DNA of 64,000 nt from Ruegeria atlantica (GTDB lineage Bacteria > Pseudomonadota > Alphaproteobacteria > Rhodobacterales > Rhodobacteraceae), in NCBI RefSeq assembly GCF_001458195.1, contig NZ_CYPU01000017.1, forward strand, positions 55,484 through 119,483, written 5' to 3'. This document shows positions 28,414 to 38,064 of the stretch, piece by piece. Position 1 is the stretch's first letter. Each line of letters begins with the position of its first letter. The position numbers were made by a program, and so were the translations under genes. A model generated the notes under the pieces. That model was not told the DNA's origin. It searched no databases and was given only the letters and a program-made list of their open reading frames with translations.

Positions 28414-28752
28414 GTGAAACTGATCATTGCGACAATCAAGCCGTTCAAGCTGGAGGAGGTGCGCGAGGCACTGACCGAAGCCGGCGTGCGCGGCATGATG
28501 GTGACCGAGATCAAGGGCTTCGGCTCGCAATCGGGCCACACCGAAATTTATCGTGGGGCCGAATACGCGGTGAATTTCGTGCCCAAGATCAAGCTTGAAA
28601 TCGTGGTGCCCGCCACGATGGCCGACCAAATTGTCGAGACCATCACCAAAACCGCCAAGACCGGCAAGATCGGTGACGGCAAGATTTTCGTCCTTGATGT
28701 CGAGCAGGCGCTGCGCGTGCGGACCGGGGAAACGAACGAAGAGGCGCTGTAA
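28414..28752 (+). CDS. glnK: PII nitrogen-regulatory signalling protein
   Basis: The 112-aa protein starts at a GTG preceded by GAGGGG. It is a standard PII: MKLIIATIKPFKLEEV start, T-loop with the uridylylation Tyr in TEIYRGAEY (residues ~48-56), B-loop KTGKIGDGKIFV and C-loop RVRTGE. It senses 2-oxoglutarate and ATP/ADP and blocks the ammonium channel AmtB when nitrogen is ample. It lies 33 nt before amtB, so glnK rather than glnB is the likely paralogue. Confidence 0.93.
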   Translation: MKLIIATIKPFKLEEVREALTEAGVRGMMVTEIKGFGSQSGHTEIYRGAEYAVNFVPKIKLEIVVPATMADQIVETITKTAKTGKIGDGKIFVLDVEQALRVRTGETNEEAL

Positions 28753-28785
28753 GCGCCACCACTCCAAAGCATTCGAGGACTGACA

Positions 28786-30096
28786 ATGAACCTGATGAAA
28801 TCTCTCATCCCAGCCGCCGCGCTTGTCGTGCTGCCGCAGATGGGTCTGGCGCAAGAGGCCGCCGAGGGCGAAGCCGCGCTGCACACCCAGTATATTTTTA
28901 CCACCCTGCTGTTCCTGATGGCAGGCTTCCTTGTCTTCTTCATGGCAGCAGGATTTGCCATGCTCGAGGGCGGTCTGGTGCGTTCCAAGAACGTTGCCAT
29001 GCAGATGATTAAGAACATCGCGCTGTTTTCGATTGCCGCGATCATGTACTGGCTGGTCGGCTTCAACACGATGTACCCGGGCGACTTCAATGGTTTCTTT
29101 GCTCTTGGCGGCCCGACCGTGCTTGATGCCGTGGGTGTTGCGCCTGCGGACGCGGCGTTAGATTACGCGTCTATCGGTTCGGACTTCTTCTTCCAGCTGG
29201 TCTTTGTGGCGGCAACCGCATCCATCGTGTCCGGTGCCGTGGCCGAGCGCATAAAGCTGTGGCCCTTCCTGGTCTTCGTCATCGTGCTGACTGGTATCCT
29301 CTACCCAATCTCTGGATCGTGGAAATGGGGCGGCGGCTGGCTGGATGCCATGGGCTTTTCCGACTTCGCCGGTTCGACAGTTGTGCATTCGGTCGGCGGC
29401 TGGGCCGCTCTGGCGGGCTGCCTGATCCTTGGCCCCCGCATTGGCAAATACAAAGACGGCAAAGTCCACCCGATGCCCGGTTCCAATCTGGCGCTGGCAA
29501 CTCTGGGAACGTTCATCCTGTGGCTGGGCTGGTTCGGCTTTAACGGCGGCTCGCAACTGGCGATGGGCACCGTGGGTGACGTATCCGACGTGTCGCGCAT
29601 CTTCGCCAACACCAACATGGCCGCCGCATCTGGTGCTATCGCAGCCCTGATCATGACGCAGGTGTTGTACAAGAAACCCGACCTGACCATGGTGCTGAAC
29701 GGCGCGCTGGCCGGTCTGGTCTCGATAACTGCAGAACCGCTTGCCCCGACCCTGTTCGGAGCGCTGTGGATCGGTGCAGTTGGTGGCATCATCGTGGTCT
29801 TCGCGGTTCCGATGCTGGACAAGTTCAAGATCGACGACGTTGTCGGTGCCATCCCGGTTCACCTGTTCGCAGGCATCTGGGGCACCATCGCCGTGATCTT
29901 CTACGGCGAAGCAAACCTGATCACCCAACTGACCGGTATCGTAGCTTATGGTGTGTTCACATTTGTTGGCGCGTTGATCCTGTGGACAATTCTGAAGGCG
30001 ACGGTCGGCATCCGCGTCAGCGAAGAAGACGAGATCAACGGCCTCGACATGGCAGAGCTGGGTATGGAAGCTTATCCAGAGTTTTCGAAAGGCTAA
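28786..30096 (+). CDS. amtB: Ammonium transporter
   Basis: The 436-aa Amt protein has an N-terminal signal sequence (AALVVLPQMGLAQ) and 11 membrane helices. Family markers include AMLEGGLVRSKNVAMQMIKN, the FFFQLVFVAATASIVSGAVAER helix, the pore His region FSDFAGSTVVHSVGGWAAL and the second pore His in VHLFAGIWGTIAV. It forms an operon with glnK and ends at a strong bidirectional terminator. Confidence 0.95.
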   Translation: MNLMKSLIPAAALVVLPQMGLAQEAAEGEAALHTQYIFTTLLFLMAGFLVFFMAAGFAMLEGGLVRSKNVAMQMIKNIALFSIAAIMYWLVGFNTMYPGDFNGFFALGGPTVLDAVGVAPADAALDYASIGSDFFFQLVFVAATASIVSGAVAERIKLWPFLVFVIVLTGILYPISGSWKWGGGWLDAMGFSDFAGSTVVHSVGGWAALAGCLILGPRIGKYKDGKVHPMPGSNLALATLGTFILWLGWFGFNGGSQLAMGTVGDVSDVSRIFANTNMAAASGAIAALIMTQVLYKKPDLTMVLNGALAGLVSITAEPLAPTLFGALWIGAVGGIIVVFAVPMLDKFKIDDVVGAIPVHLFAGIWGTIAVIFYGEANLITQLTGIVAYGVFTFVGALILWTILKATVGIRVSEEDEINGLDMAELGMEAYPEFSKG

Positions 30097-30120
30097 GAGC
30101 CAGCCACCGGAAAACAAAAA

Positions 30121-30146
30121 AACCCGGGCGTTCCCGCCCGGGTTTT
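30121..30146. terminator. Bidirectional terminator after amtB
   Basis: AACCCGGGCG and CGCCCGGGTT form a 10-bp stem with an upstream A-tract (CAAAAAAACC) and downstream TTTT, between convergent amtB and the aminotransferase gene. Confidence 0.88.
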
Positions 30147-30164
30147 CTGATTTATTGGATTGAG

Positions 30165-31349
30165 TCAGACACCGACGTCAACGATCGCCTTGGCCAGAAT
30201 CGGAACCGTCGTCGCGTTCAAGCCAGCAATGTTCAACCGGCTGTCACCGATCATGTAGATGCCGTGATCCGCGCGTAGCTTTTCGACCAGTTCCGGTGCC
30301 GCCCCCAGACGCGAGAACATGCCTCGGTGCTGGGCGACAAACCCAAAACGATCGGACCCACTTTGGGCCTGCAGCTCGTCTGCCAGTTGTTGGCGCAAGC
30401 CCAGCATGGACAGGCGCACCTCTTCCAGCTCAGCCGCCCAGTCAGCGCGCAGGGCTTCGTCGTTCAAGATCGTCGTCACGACCCGCGCGCCGTGATCTGG
30501 CGGGAACGAGTAGTTCTGACGGTTCAGGAAGGCCAGCGTGGACTGGTTAAGGGCTGTCTGCGCCGGGTCATCACTGATGGCCATCAACAGGCCGGTCCGC
30601 TCGCGGTAGACACCGAAATTCTTCGAGCAGGACGCTGCAATCAGGCAACGCTTGACCGATGAGGCCACCAGTCGGGTTGCCTGCGCGTCTTCCTCAAGAC
30701 CGTCACCAAAGCCCTGATAGGCAATGTCTATCATCGCCACGAGGCCACGCTCGTTGATCAGGTTCACGACTTCTTGCCATTGCACCATGTTCAGGTTGGC
30801 GCCGGTCGGGTTGTGGCAGCAGCCGTGCAGCAGGACCACGTCGCCCGCATTCGCGGTTTTCAGGTCCTCGATCATGCCGTCGAAATCTACGCCACGGGTT
30901 TCACCGTCGAAATACCGGTATTGGACCGTCTCCATCCCCAGGTAGTTCAGAATCGACAAGTGGTTCGGCCAAGTGGGGTTAGACACGAACACGCGGGCCG
31001 ATGGGTTGGCCATGCGGATCATCTCAAACGCCTGACGGCAGGCACCGGTTCCGCCGGGCGTCGCCACGGCAGCGATGTTGCCGCGTGGAACCGAGGTGCC
31101 CAGGATCAGGCCAATCATCGCGTCGGCATAGGCCGGGTCGCCCGCCAATCCGGTGTAGGCCTTGCTCTCTTGCTCTTCCAGGATGCGCTTTTCGGCCGCT
31201 TTCACCGCACGCATCACCGGGGTCACGCCCTCGGCATTCTTATAAACGCCAACTCCCAGGTCGATCTTTTGATCGCGCGGGTCTTCGCGATACGCCTGCA
31301 TCAGCGCCAGAATCTTGTCGGCAGGCTGCGGTTTGAGGTTTTCGAACAT
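30165..31349 (-). CDS. Aromatic/aspartate amino acid aminotransferase (class I, PLP)
   Basis: The 394-aa enzyme is of the AspC/TyrB type. It has KIDLGVGVYKNAEG near residue 27, the Asn/Asp PLP contacts in HGCCHNPTGAN (about 175-185) and IDIAYQGFGDGLEED, the PLP Lys in AASCSKNFGVYRERTG (about 245) and the C-terminal Arg segment GDSRLNIAGL. The start ATG shares its A with the TGA stop of sseA (31349), so they are coupled. The substrate (aspartate or aromatic) cannot be settled from sequence. Confidence 0.9.
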   Translation of the reverse strand: MFENLKPQPADKILALMQAYREDPRDQKIDLGVGVYKNAEGVTPVMRAVKAAEKRILEEQESKAYTGLAGDPAYADAMIGLILGTSVPRGNIAAVATPGGTGACRQAFEMIRMANPSARVFVSNPTWPNHLSILNYLGMETVQYRYFDGETRGVDFDGMIEDLKTANAGDVVLLHGCCHNPTGANLNMVQWQEVVNLINERGLVAMIDIAYQGFGDGLEEDAQATRLVASSVKRCLIAASCSKNFGVYRERTGLLMAISDDPAQTALNQSTLAFLNRQNYSFPPDHGARVVTTILNDEALRADWAAELEEVRLSMLGLRQQLADELQAQSGSDRFGFVAQHRGMFSRLGAAPELVEKLRADHGIYMIGDSRLNIAGLNATTVPILAKAIVDVGV

Positions 31350-32203
31350 CAGTTCTCTCCGGTTGCGACGGGCAGGGTCGGGAAGGCACCCCATTCAGCC
31401 CAGGAGCCGTCATAAAGCGAGTGGTCTTTCTTGCCCATGCGTTCAAGCGCAAGGCTGAGGATCGCAGCCGTCACGCCAGACCCGCAAGAGGTGATCGCCG
31501 GTTTGGACAGGTCGACGCCAGCGGCCTCGAAGATGGCGCGGCATTCGTCGGGTGATTTCATCGTCCCGTTCTTGTTCAGCAACGTGCCGAAGGGCACATT
31601 GCGCGATCCGGGAATGCGGCCCGTTCGCAGACCTTCACGCGGTTCCGTTCCGGTTCCGGCAAAACGATCGGCAGAGCGTGCATCGATAATCTCATGATCT
31701 CCGAGCTTGGCCGCGGCAGATACCTGCGTGACGTCACGGACCAGATAGTTCTGGACCCGGACGGTCATGTGGCGGTCGCGGATCACCGGCGGCAGATCTT
31801 CGATATCATGCCCCTCGGCCTGCCACTTGGGCAGACCGCCATCCATAACGGCGATGTTTTCCTGCCCCATCAGCCGAAACAACCACCAGACGCGGGCCGC
31901 GGACATCAGGCCAGCCCCGTCATATACAACAACCTGATGGCCATCCCCTACACCCATCGCCCGCAGGCGGGACATGAACTTTTCGACCGGAGGTGCCATA
32001 TGCGGGAGGTCCGAGCGGTGGTCCGAAATGTCATCGATATCAAAGAACCGTGCGCCGGGGATATGAGCGGCATCGTATTCGGCCTTTGCGTCGCGTCCTT
32101 GCTGTGGCAGATACCATGACCCATCCAGCACCCGCAGATCCGGGTCCTTGAGGTGGGCAGCAAGCCATTCGGTAGAAACGAGGGTTTTCGGATCATCCTG
32201 CAT
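31349..32203 (-). CDS. sseA: 3-mercaptopyruvate sulfurtransferase
   Basis: A 284-aa two-domain rhodanese. The N-terminal domain has VLDGSWYLPQQGRDA and HIPGARFFDIDDISD; the C-terminal domain carries the catalytic Cys in TSCGSGVTA (residues ~231-239), the CGSG(V/I)TA loop of mercaptopyruvate rather than thiosulfate enzymes. GGGGAGG precedes the ATG at 32203. Coupled to an aminotransferase that could make 3-mercaptopyruvate from cysteine, a pairing that would give a cysteine-to-persulfide route (inference). Confidence 0.92.
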   Translation of the reverse strand: MQDDPKTLVSTEWLAAHLKDPDLRVLDGSWYLPQQGRDAKAEYDAAHIPGARFFDIDDISDHRSDLPHMAPPVEKFMSRLRAMGVGDGHQVVVYDGAGLMSAARVWWLFRLMGQENIAVMDGGLPKWQAEGHDIEDLPPVIRDRHMTVRVQNYLVRDVTQVSAAAKLGDHEIIDARSADRFAGTGTEPREGLRTGRIPGSRNVPFGTLLNKNGTMKSPDECRAIFEAAGVDLSKPAITSCGSGVTAAILSLALERMGKKDHSLYDGSWAEWGAFPTLPVATGEN

Positions 32204-32804
32204 AAAAGCCTCCCCTAAACGCGTTTGGTTTTTCCCTATACGCGCGCGCATGCGGGTTCAAGACTGGATAGGATGATGACGCTAACAGACGCCTCTGATC
32301 CTGCGGTTCCGGGCATTGGGGCCAATTTGAGCAAAACCAACAGGCCCAAGCGCACCTGTAACTCAGTTTAACTTCCGCACACGGTTTGCCCATATGCACA
32401 TTTAGAGTTGTAACCACCGGAAATGGTCATGGGTGTACGAGTGCCGTCCTGCTTTGTGGACTTGCGCCTGCATGATACTTTTCACTCCACTAGGGGTTGA
32501 ACGAAAAACACACTTTCCGCCAGAAAATGGCCGGTTTTCCCTACGTCATTGTACCCCGGATTATCTGTGAAAGCGCCCATGTTCAGGCCGTGAAACAGCC
32601 AATACAACATCGGTGCTGGAGCCAAGAGAAACGGGCAAGTTGGAAAAATAATAGATGCACTCCCCCGCCGTCTGAAAAATTTGAAGCAGCGCGGAACACC
32701 TTTCCTAACATTTTGTAAGTGAAAAAAATACCACCGCCAGGGTAGTAAACCAAACAACCCGGACCATGGCGCAAGTCAAAGCACTCACTCAACAGGAGAA
32801 CGAA
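32204..32804. other. 601-bp intergenic region, nothing recognised
   Basis: This divergent gap between sseA and the LysM-SBP gene holds no ORF I can support; short frames on both strands have atypical translations. The right half is A-rich. It presumably contains the two promoters. Confidence 0.5.
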
Positions 32805-33911
32805 ATGAATACCCCTGGAACTAAGTTTGGCCTAGAGGCCCTGGGTCTGGCTGCCTTGATCTCACCGATAGGCGCTGCGGCGCAGGTCGCGTGCGAACCG
32901 TATACAGTAGAAGCAGGTGAAACACTGGCGACTATTTCCGAAACGGCTTATGGATCTCGGGACTACCAGATCATCTTCAACGCGAACAGAAACGTCATTG
33001 CCGGAAATCCGAACAACCTGACGCCTGGTACTGTTCTGAATTTGCCGTGCGCCGACGGCCGCTTGACCGCCGCATCGCAGTTCAACGAAGTTGTCGAGCG
33101 AGAGGAAGAAAAGGCCGCGAAGATCAAAGCCAGAAACGTTTATAAACCACCGATTCTTCTTTTGGCCGGCAATGATTGGGCACCCGATACGGACGAAGGT
33201 CTTTCGGGTGGCGGCTTTTTGATGCGGTTGTCGACAACGGCCCTGCATCGTGCTGGCAACAAGCGCGAATACAACCAGGGTTGGGTGAACGATTTCAACT
33301 CGCATCTTTATACACTTCTGCCCGCCGGAGCGTATGACATCGCCGTTGCCTGGGTTGTGCCAGATTGCACAAAAAACCCCCATGCCATGGGTGAAGACAG
33401 CCTTTATCGCTGTAACGGGTTCTACGCGTCACAGCCATTGTATGAATCGGTCGCTGGGTATTTCACTCTGCCCGACAGCAAATATGCTGGCGCAGCCTCC
33501 ATCGAAGAGCTGGAAGGGGCCGTTTTCTGTCGTATGGGCGGGTTCTTTACCAATGACCTGGAAGAGGCCGGTCTGGTAGAACCTAAAATTACGCTTGTTC
33601 GCCCCCGCACCCCGGAAGAGTGCATCGAGGCGGTTATGAACGGAACGGCGGACGCCACCGGGATGGCCATCCAGCAAGCCAATGGTGCAATTGCGGCTTT
33701 GGGTTTGGAGAACGAGGTGGTTCAGAATGAGAACTTCACCCATCTGTCCGCCATTCCCCTGCTGGCCCATAAATCCAACCCGTACGGGCTGCAGTATATC
33801 TCGATGTTGAACAATGGCCTGAACGAAATGCGGCAGTCGGGCGAGTGGTACGATATCGTTTCCAGCTCGCTGTCCGAGTACAGCTCAAAACTGCAATCCG
33901 CGTCGAACTGA
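32805..33911 (+). CDS. LysM domain fused to an SBP-3-type solute-binding domain
   Basis: The 368-aa exported protein begins with a signal peptide (LGLAALISPIGAAAQV), then a LysM peptidoglycan-binding module (YTVEAGETLATISETAYGS to GTVLNLP, residues ~33-82), a short charged helix (EREEEKAAKIKA), and a periplasmic solute-binding domain (~112-365) with PPILLLAGNDWAP at its start and the hinge segment ECIEAVMNGTADATGM. GGAG precedes the ATG at 32805. LysM would tether it to the cell wall, unlike ordinary diffusible binding proteins, so it may sense rather than deliver a ligand. No transporter genes are adjacent. Confidence 0.8.
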   Translation: MNTPGTKFGLEALGLAALISPIGAAAQVACEPYTVEAGETLATISETAYGSRDYQIIFNANRNVIAGNPNNLTPGTVLNLPCADGRLTAASQFNEVVEREEEKAAKIKARNVYKPPILLLAGNDWAPDTDEGLSGGGFLMRLSTTALHRAGNKREYNQGWVNDFNSHLYTLLPAGAYDIAVAWVVPDCTKNPHAMGEDSLYRCNGFYASQPLYESVAGYFTLPDSKYAGAASIEELEGAVFCRMGGFFTNDLEEAGLVEPKITLVRPRTPEECIEAVMNGTADATGMAIQQANGAIAALGLENEVVQNENFTHLSAIPLLAHKSNPYGLQYISMLNNGLNEMRQSGEWYDIVSSSLSEYSSKLQSASN

Positions 33912-34041
33912 TCGATTCGTGCAAAAGAACCCATACACACCGCGACCCGCGCTGTGTACCACCTCGAAACAAAGCCATCGCTTTGTACTTGGGTCACTTA
34001 TCTGTTTCATGTCGCCCACCCTTTCCAGCGAGCGCGCTTCC

Positions 34042-34596
34042 TCAGGTGACGTCGGCTGGTTGCGCATAGTGATGCATGTTCAAGAACGCAGCGCCATTCG
34101 TCCCGGCCCGGTAGCCATGCGGCAGATCGGCTGCAAAGCGCAGGCCCTGCCCGGCCTGCAGCGGCACCCAATCACCGTCGCGCAGAATCTCAAGCGATCC
34201 GTTCAACACAAACACTTCTTCGGTCACACCTGCGGCATGAGCTGCGGATTCGTGGCTTTGGTTTGGGGCAAGGTCGACGTGAAACGTTTCGGCGCCCAGC
34301 GCTGGATCGAAGGGAAAGACGATCTTGACCTCGATGCTGCCGGGAAAGGTCACCGTGTGAAACACGTCGGGCATGGCGGTATCCCGCAGCGCCGCCGTTC
34401 CAATCAATGCACTAAGTGGTAACTGAAACCCTTTGGCGATTTTCCACAGCGTTGCGATGGTCGGGCTGGATTCGCCACGCTCAATCTGACCCAGCATGGC
34501 TTTGCTGACACCCGTCATCTCGGCCACTTTGGACAGGCTCAGCCCGGAGGCCGCTCGCACATCGCGTAGTTTTAGCGTAATTTCGTCCGGTGCCAT
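34042..34596 (-). CDS. XRE-family regulator with cupin sensor domain
   Basis: The 184-aa protein has an N-terminal helix-turn-helix (LRDVRAASGLSLSKVAEMTGVSKAMLGQIERGESSPTIATLWKIA split over residues ~10-55) and a C-terminal cupin (~105-180) with ESAAHAAGVTEEVFVLNGSLEI and LPHGYRAGT. Such regulators bind a small ligand in the cupin and often control amino-acid or polyamine genes. I chose ATG 34596; an ATG at 34638 would lie inside the candidate operator. It is divergent from ilvD with the large inverted repeat between them, suggesting autoregulation. Confidence 0.85.
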   Translation of the reverse strand: MAPDEITLKLRDVRAASGLSLSKVAEMTGVSKAMLGQIERGESSPTIATLWKIAKGFQLPLSALIGTAALRDTAMPDVFHTVTFPGSIEVKIVFPFDPALGAETFHVDLAPNQSHESAAHAAGVTEEVFVLNGSLEILRDGDWVPLQAGQGLRFAADLPHGYRAGTNGAAFLNMHHYAQPADVT

Positions 34597-34620
34597 CTTG
34601 ATCGTCTCTTGAATCCCCTT

Positions 34621-34661
34621 GTGCGTTATAGCGCACATGTGGTACGTGCGCTATAACGTAC
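34621..34661. promoter_or_regulatory. 16-bp inverted repeat between the XRE-cupin gene and ilvD
   Basis: GTGCGTTATAGCGCAC (34621-34636) and GTGCGCTATAACGTAC (34646-34661) are inverted copies with one mismatch, separated by 9 bp. Each arm is itself a partial palindrome (GTGCG...CGCAC). The centres are 25 bp apart, so two dimers could bind. It lies 24 bp upstream of the regulator start and 42 bp upstream of ilvD. Confidence 0.65.
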
Positions 34662-34703
34662 GCAACCCGAATATCGCAACCGGGGCAAAAGGGAAACAGC
34701 ATC

Positions 34704-36536
34704 ATGCCAATGTACCGATCCAGAACCTCTACCCACGGCCGTAATATGGCTGGTGCCCGCGGCCTGTGGCGCGCCACCGGAATGGGTGACGACGATTTCG
34801 GCAAACCGATCATCGCTATCGTCAACTCTTTCACCCAATTCGTGCCGGGCCACGTGCACCTGAAAGACCTGGGCCAGATGGTCGCGCGCGAGGTTGAAGC
34901 CGCTGGAGGTGTTGCGAAAGAGTTCAATACCATCGCGGTCGATGATGGTATCGCCATGGGCCACGACGGAATGCTGTATTCTCTGCCCTCGCGCGAAGTG
35001 ATCGCGGATTCGGTCGAATACATGGTCAACGCCCACTGTGCTGATGCGATGGTGTGTATTTCGAACTGCGACAAGATCACCCCCGGCATGCTGATGGCCG
35101 CTATGCGCCTGAATATCCCGGCGATCTTTGTCTCGGGCGGCCCGATGGAGGCTGGCAAGATCGACATCGCCGATCTGGACGCCAAGAAGATCGACCTGGT
35201 TGACGCAATGGTCGCCGCCGCCGATGACAAGTTCACCGACGAACAGGTCCAGCACATCGAAGAAAACGCCTGCCCAACTTGTGGGTCATGTTCCGGTATG
35301 TTCACCGCAAACTCGATGAATTGTCTGGCCGAGGCGCTGGGTCTTGCTCTGCCGGGCAACGGCTCAACTTTGGCCACACACGCCGATCGTAAAGAGCTGT
35401 TTCTCGAGGCCGGGCGTCGGATCGTTGAGATCACCAAACGGCACTATGATCTGGACGAAAAAGGCTTCCTGCCCCGTGAAATCGCCACGTTCGACGCTTT
35501 TGAAAACGCGATGAGCCTGGATATCGCCATGGGCGGTTCGACCAACACGGTGTTGCACCTGCTGGCCATTGCACATGAGGGTGAAGTGCATTTCACTATG
35601 ACCGATATGGACCGCCTGAGCCGTCAGGTGCCGTGTCTGTGCAAGGTCGCGCCCAATACCGAGAATGTTCATATGGAGGACGTGCACCGCGCCGGTGGCA
35701 TCTTCTCGATCCTTGGCGAGCTAAGCCGCGCCGGGCTGCTGCACGAAGATTGCAGCACCGTGCATTCGGCAACCATGGGCGAAGCGATTGCCAATTGGGA
35801 CATCAAGGTCGCCAACAACCCCGCAGCGCAGGACCTGTTCAAGGCCGCGCCCGGCGGCGTACGCACGACGCAGGCGTTCAGCCAGTCGAACCGGTACAAG
35901 GAACTGGACACCGACCGCGAAGGCGGTGTGATCCGGTCCAAGGAACACGCGTTCAGTCAGGATGGCGGTCTGGCAGTCTTGTTCGGCAACATCGCGCGCG
36001 AAGGATGTATCGTGAAAACGGCAGGCGTTGATCCCAACAGCCTGACGTTCACTGGATCTGCCTATGTCTGCGAAAGCCAGGATCAGGCCGTGAACGACAT
36101 CCTGACCGGCAAGGTCAAAGAGGGCGACGTGGTGGTGATCCGCTACGAAGGCCCGCGCGGCGGTCCGGGGATGCAGGAAATGCTCTATCCGACGTCTTAC
36201 TTGAAATCCAAGGGTCTGGGCAAAGCCTGTGCCCTGCTGACCGATGGGCGTTTTTCGGGTGGCACTTCGGGTCTGTCGATTGGCCACGTTTCACCAGAGG
36301 CCGCCGAGGGTGGCGAAATCGGGCTGGTCAAGCAAGGCGACAAGATCGAGATCGACATCCCCAACCGGACGATTCATCTGGCCGTGTCTGACGAAGAACT
36401 GGCCGCCCGCCGCGAAGAGCAGGACGAAAAGGGATGGGTGCCCGCCGCACCGCGCAAGCGCAAGGTGTCAACCGCGCTCAAGGCCTATGCCAAGCTGGCG
36501 ACAAGTGCCGCGAAAGGTGCCGTGCGCCAAGTCTGA
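34704..36536 (+). CDS. ilvD: Dihydroxy-acid dehydratase
   Basis: IlvD dehydrates 2,3-dihydroxy acids to the 2-keto precursors of valine, isoleucine and leucine. The 610-aa protein has the cluster cysteines and signatures [47 protein letters not shown] and the C-terminal [23 protein letters not shown]. The ATG at 34704 is the natural start ([22 protein letters not shown]). It ends at a strong terminator. Confidence 0.96.
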   Translation: MPMYRSRTSTHGRNMAGARGLWRATGMGDDDFGKPIIAIVNSFTQFVPGHVHLKDLGQMVAREVEAAGGVAKEFNTIAVDDGIAMGHDGMLYSLPSREVIADSVEYMVNAHCADAMVCISNCDKITPGMLMAAMRLNIPAIFVSGGPMEAGKIDIADLDAKKIDLVDAMVAAADDKFTDEQVQHIEENACPTCGSCSGMFTANSMNCLAEALGLALPGNGSTLATHADRKELFLEAGRRIVEITKRHYDLDEKGFLPREIATFDAFENAMSLDIAMGGSTNTVLHLLAIAHEGEVHFTMTDMDRLSRQVPCLCKVAPNTENVHMEDVHRAGGIFSILGELSRAGLLHEDCSTVHSATMGEAIANWDIKVANNPAAQDLFKAAPGGVRTTQAFSQSNRYKELDTDREGGVIRSKEHAFSQDGGLAVLFGNIAREGCIVKTAGVDPNSLTFTGSAYVCESQDQAVNDILTGKVKEGDVVVIRYEGPRGGPGMQEMLYPTSYLKSKGLGKACALLTDGRFSGGTSGLSIGHVSPEAAEGGEIGLVKQGDKIEIDIPNRTIHLAVSDEELAARREEQDEKGWVPAAPRKRKVSTALKAYAKLATSAAKGAVRQV

Positions 36537-36565
36537 CGAAGCGGTTTCCAAACTGCAATAACTTC

Positions 36566-36598
36566 AAAGGTCTCGCTAGTTTGTTTAGCGAGACCTTT
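36566..36598 (+). terminator. Terminator after ilvD
   Basis: AAAGGTCTCGCTA and TAGCGAGACCTTT form a 13-bp stem with a 7-nt loop, followed by TTTTCTTTTG. Confidence 0.9.
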
Positions 36599-36642
36599 TT
36601 CTTTTGTATTCAACGATATCCATAGCACAATCGGTGAGAAGC

Positions 36643-37092
36643 ATGACATTCTGGCGCCCGCACAAAGGTATCCGTGTCAAAGCCATCGGCTTGCATTGGC
36701 GGGGGGACCGCCTTCTTGTTGCTGAAGTCCCAAATGACGACGGTCGCATCAAGGGTGTTCGCCCGTTGGGCGGATCGGTCGAATTCGGCGAAACATGGCA
36801 TGACGCCCTGAAACGTGAGTTCCGCGAAGAACTCGATGTGACGGTTGAAGTCAGAGGGCAACCGCTGGTGATTGAGAACCTGTACCAGCATGAAGGGCAT
36901 CAGGGGCATGAGATCATCTTTGTGGCCGAGATTCAGTGCCCCGAGCTTTTGAACTGGCCCGACGCGCCTATTTCATTCACCGAAGACAATGGCCTGAGCT
37001 GGACAGCAGGATGGTTCAGTCTGGATGCTCTGGATACCGGCGGCCCAGAGCTATACCCGTCTGGCCTGAAAGAGTGCCTGATCAATCGCTGA
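36643..37092 (+). CDS. Nudix hydrolase
   Basis: The 149-aa protein has a complete Nudix box GSVEFGETWHDALKREFREELDV (split: G-x5-E-x7-REFREELDV, residues ~46-68) that binds Mg2+ and cleaves nucleoside diphosphate-linked substrates. The start VKAIGLHWRGDRLLVAEV is the usual first strands; NLYQHEGHQGHEIIFV resembles ADP-ribose or (d)NTP pyrophosphatase subfamilies without settling the substrate. Start chosen at ATG 36643 after GTGAGAAGC. Confidence 0.85.
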   Translation: MTFWRPHKGIRVKAIGLHWRGDRLLVAEVPNDDGRIKGVRPLGGSVEFGETWHDALKREFREELDVTVEVRGQPLVIENLYQHEGHQGHEIIFVAEIQCPELLNWPDAPISFTEDNGLSWTAGWFSLDALDTGGPELYPSGLKECLINR

Positions 37093-37101
37093 CTCGTTCG
37101 C

Positions 37102-37920
37102 CTAGTCGCCCAGTTTGGCATGAACTTCGTCCAGATCAATCTCACCGATTGGCATCTTGTTGCCCGGGTTCTCAAAATCGTATTTGAACAACTCGAAATC
37201 GTGTTTGTAGATTTCGTAGACCAGATGCATCGAAAAGTCGTCAAAGTAGTCCTCGACCGGATGCGCACGTTTGGGCCCGTGGCCTTCGGATTCATTGAAT
37301 CGCGGGATTTCGGACAAATTCACAGCGTGCGGTGTCTCTAACCGATCAAGGACACTTTGCATTCCTTCGTTGAACTGCTCAGTCCAGAAAATCTGATCGT
37401 ACTGCCCACCATTCACGATGAAGGTAGAAACATGCCCGGACATGGCCGACCAGTGAATGTCAGGATCCATCGGACGCCGCCAGCGGATCGTATCACGTGC
37501 AAACAGCAAAAACCGGCGGAAACTGGCGATCTGATCGAACTCACCCTTGCCATCGTCGCCGCCAACTTCGATCCCGTAATTATAGATAAGCGTGGGCACC
37601 AAATTGCCCCGATACCGCTTGCCGTTGCGCTGAATGCCGCAGATCTTGTCGAAGAACGAGCTTAGAATTCGGGTGTAGGGATTGCGTACGCAAGTAAAGG
37701 CCAAGGACTTGTGATTGCGGACATTTCCCGAGATCTGATCCTGACTTGGACCGAAGGCCCATTTGTGCATCCCGTCTTTTGCGTCGTGGATATCCCCATC
37801 AAAAAACTGCCCGTGATCGGAATAAAACATGATCTGACCAATGGTCGAACAGGCGCATTTCGGCACCACACGGTAAACCATGCTTTCGCTTTCGGTCATC
37901 CATGTACCGGGAAAACCCAT
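37102..37920 (-). CDS. Sulfotransferase, family 2 type
   Basis: The 272-aa enzyme would transfer sulfate from PAPS to a glycan or other hydroxyl acceptor. The 5'-phosphosulfate loop is VVPKCACSTIGQIM (residues ~18-31) and the 3'-phosphate motif is TCVRNPYTRILSSFFDK (~75-91). AGGAGG precedes the ATG. It is divergent from a glycosyltransferase gene, with ~145 bp of A-rich DNA between, suggesting joint building of a sulfated surface polysaccharide (inference). Confidence 0.85.
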   Translation of the reverse strand: MGFPGTWMTESESMVYRVVPKCACSTIGQIMFYSDHGQFFDGDIHDAKDGMHKWAFGPSQDQISGNVRNHKSLAFTCVRNPYTRILSSFFDKICGIQRNGKRYRGNLVPTLIYNYGIEVGGDDGKGEFDQIASFRRFLLFARDTIRWRRPMDPDIHWSAMSGHVSTFIVNGGQYDQIFWTEQFNEGMQSVLDRLETPHAVNLSEIPRFNESEGHGPKRAHPVEDYFDDFSMHLVYEIYKHDFELFKYDFENPGNKMPIGEIDLDEVHAKLGD

Positions 37921-38064
37921 CTGCTGTGCCTCCTTTGCTGATCTGGTCTTAAAATTGACGCGCCAGCATTTGAAACCAAAAAACCAAAAATATTCTATTT
38001 ATTCAATCGCTCATCCTCAGTATCACGGTTGGAAACGGGCAGAAACGGAAAACAATAGGCCAAT

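Noticed and set aside
32482..32757. Possible 91-aa gene in the sseA-LysM gap
   Set aside because: Aromatic-rich translation without a ribosome-binding site or membrane-protein pattern; not supportable.
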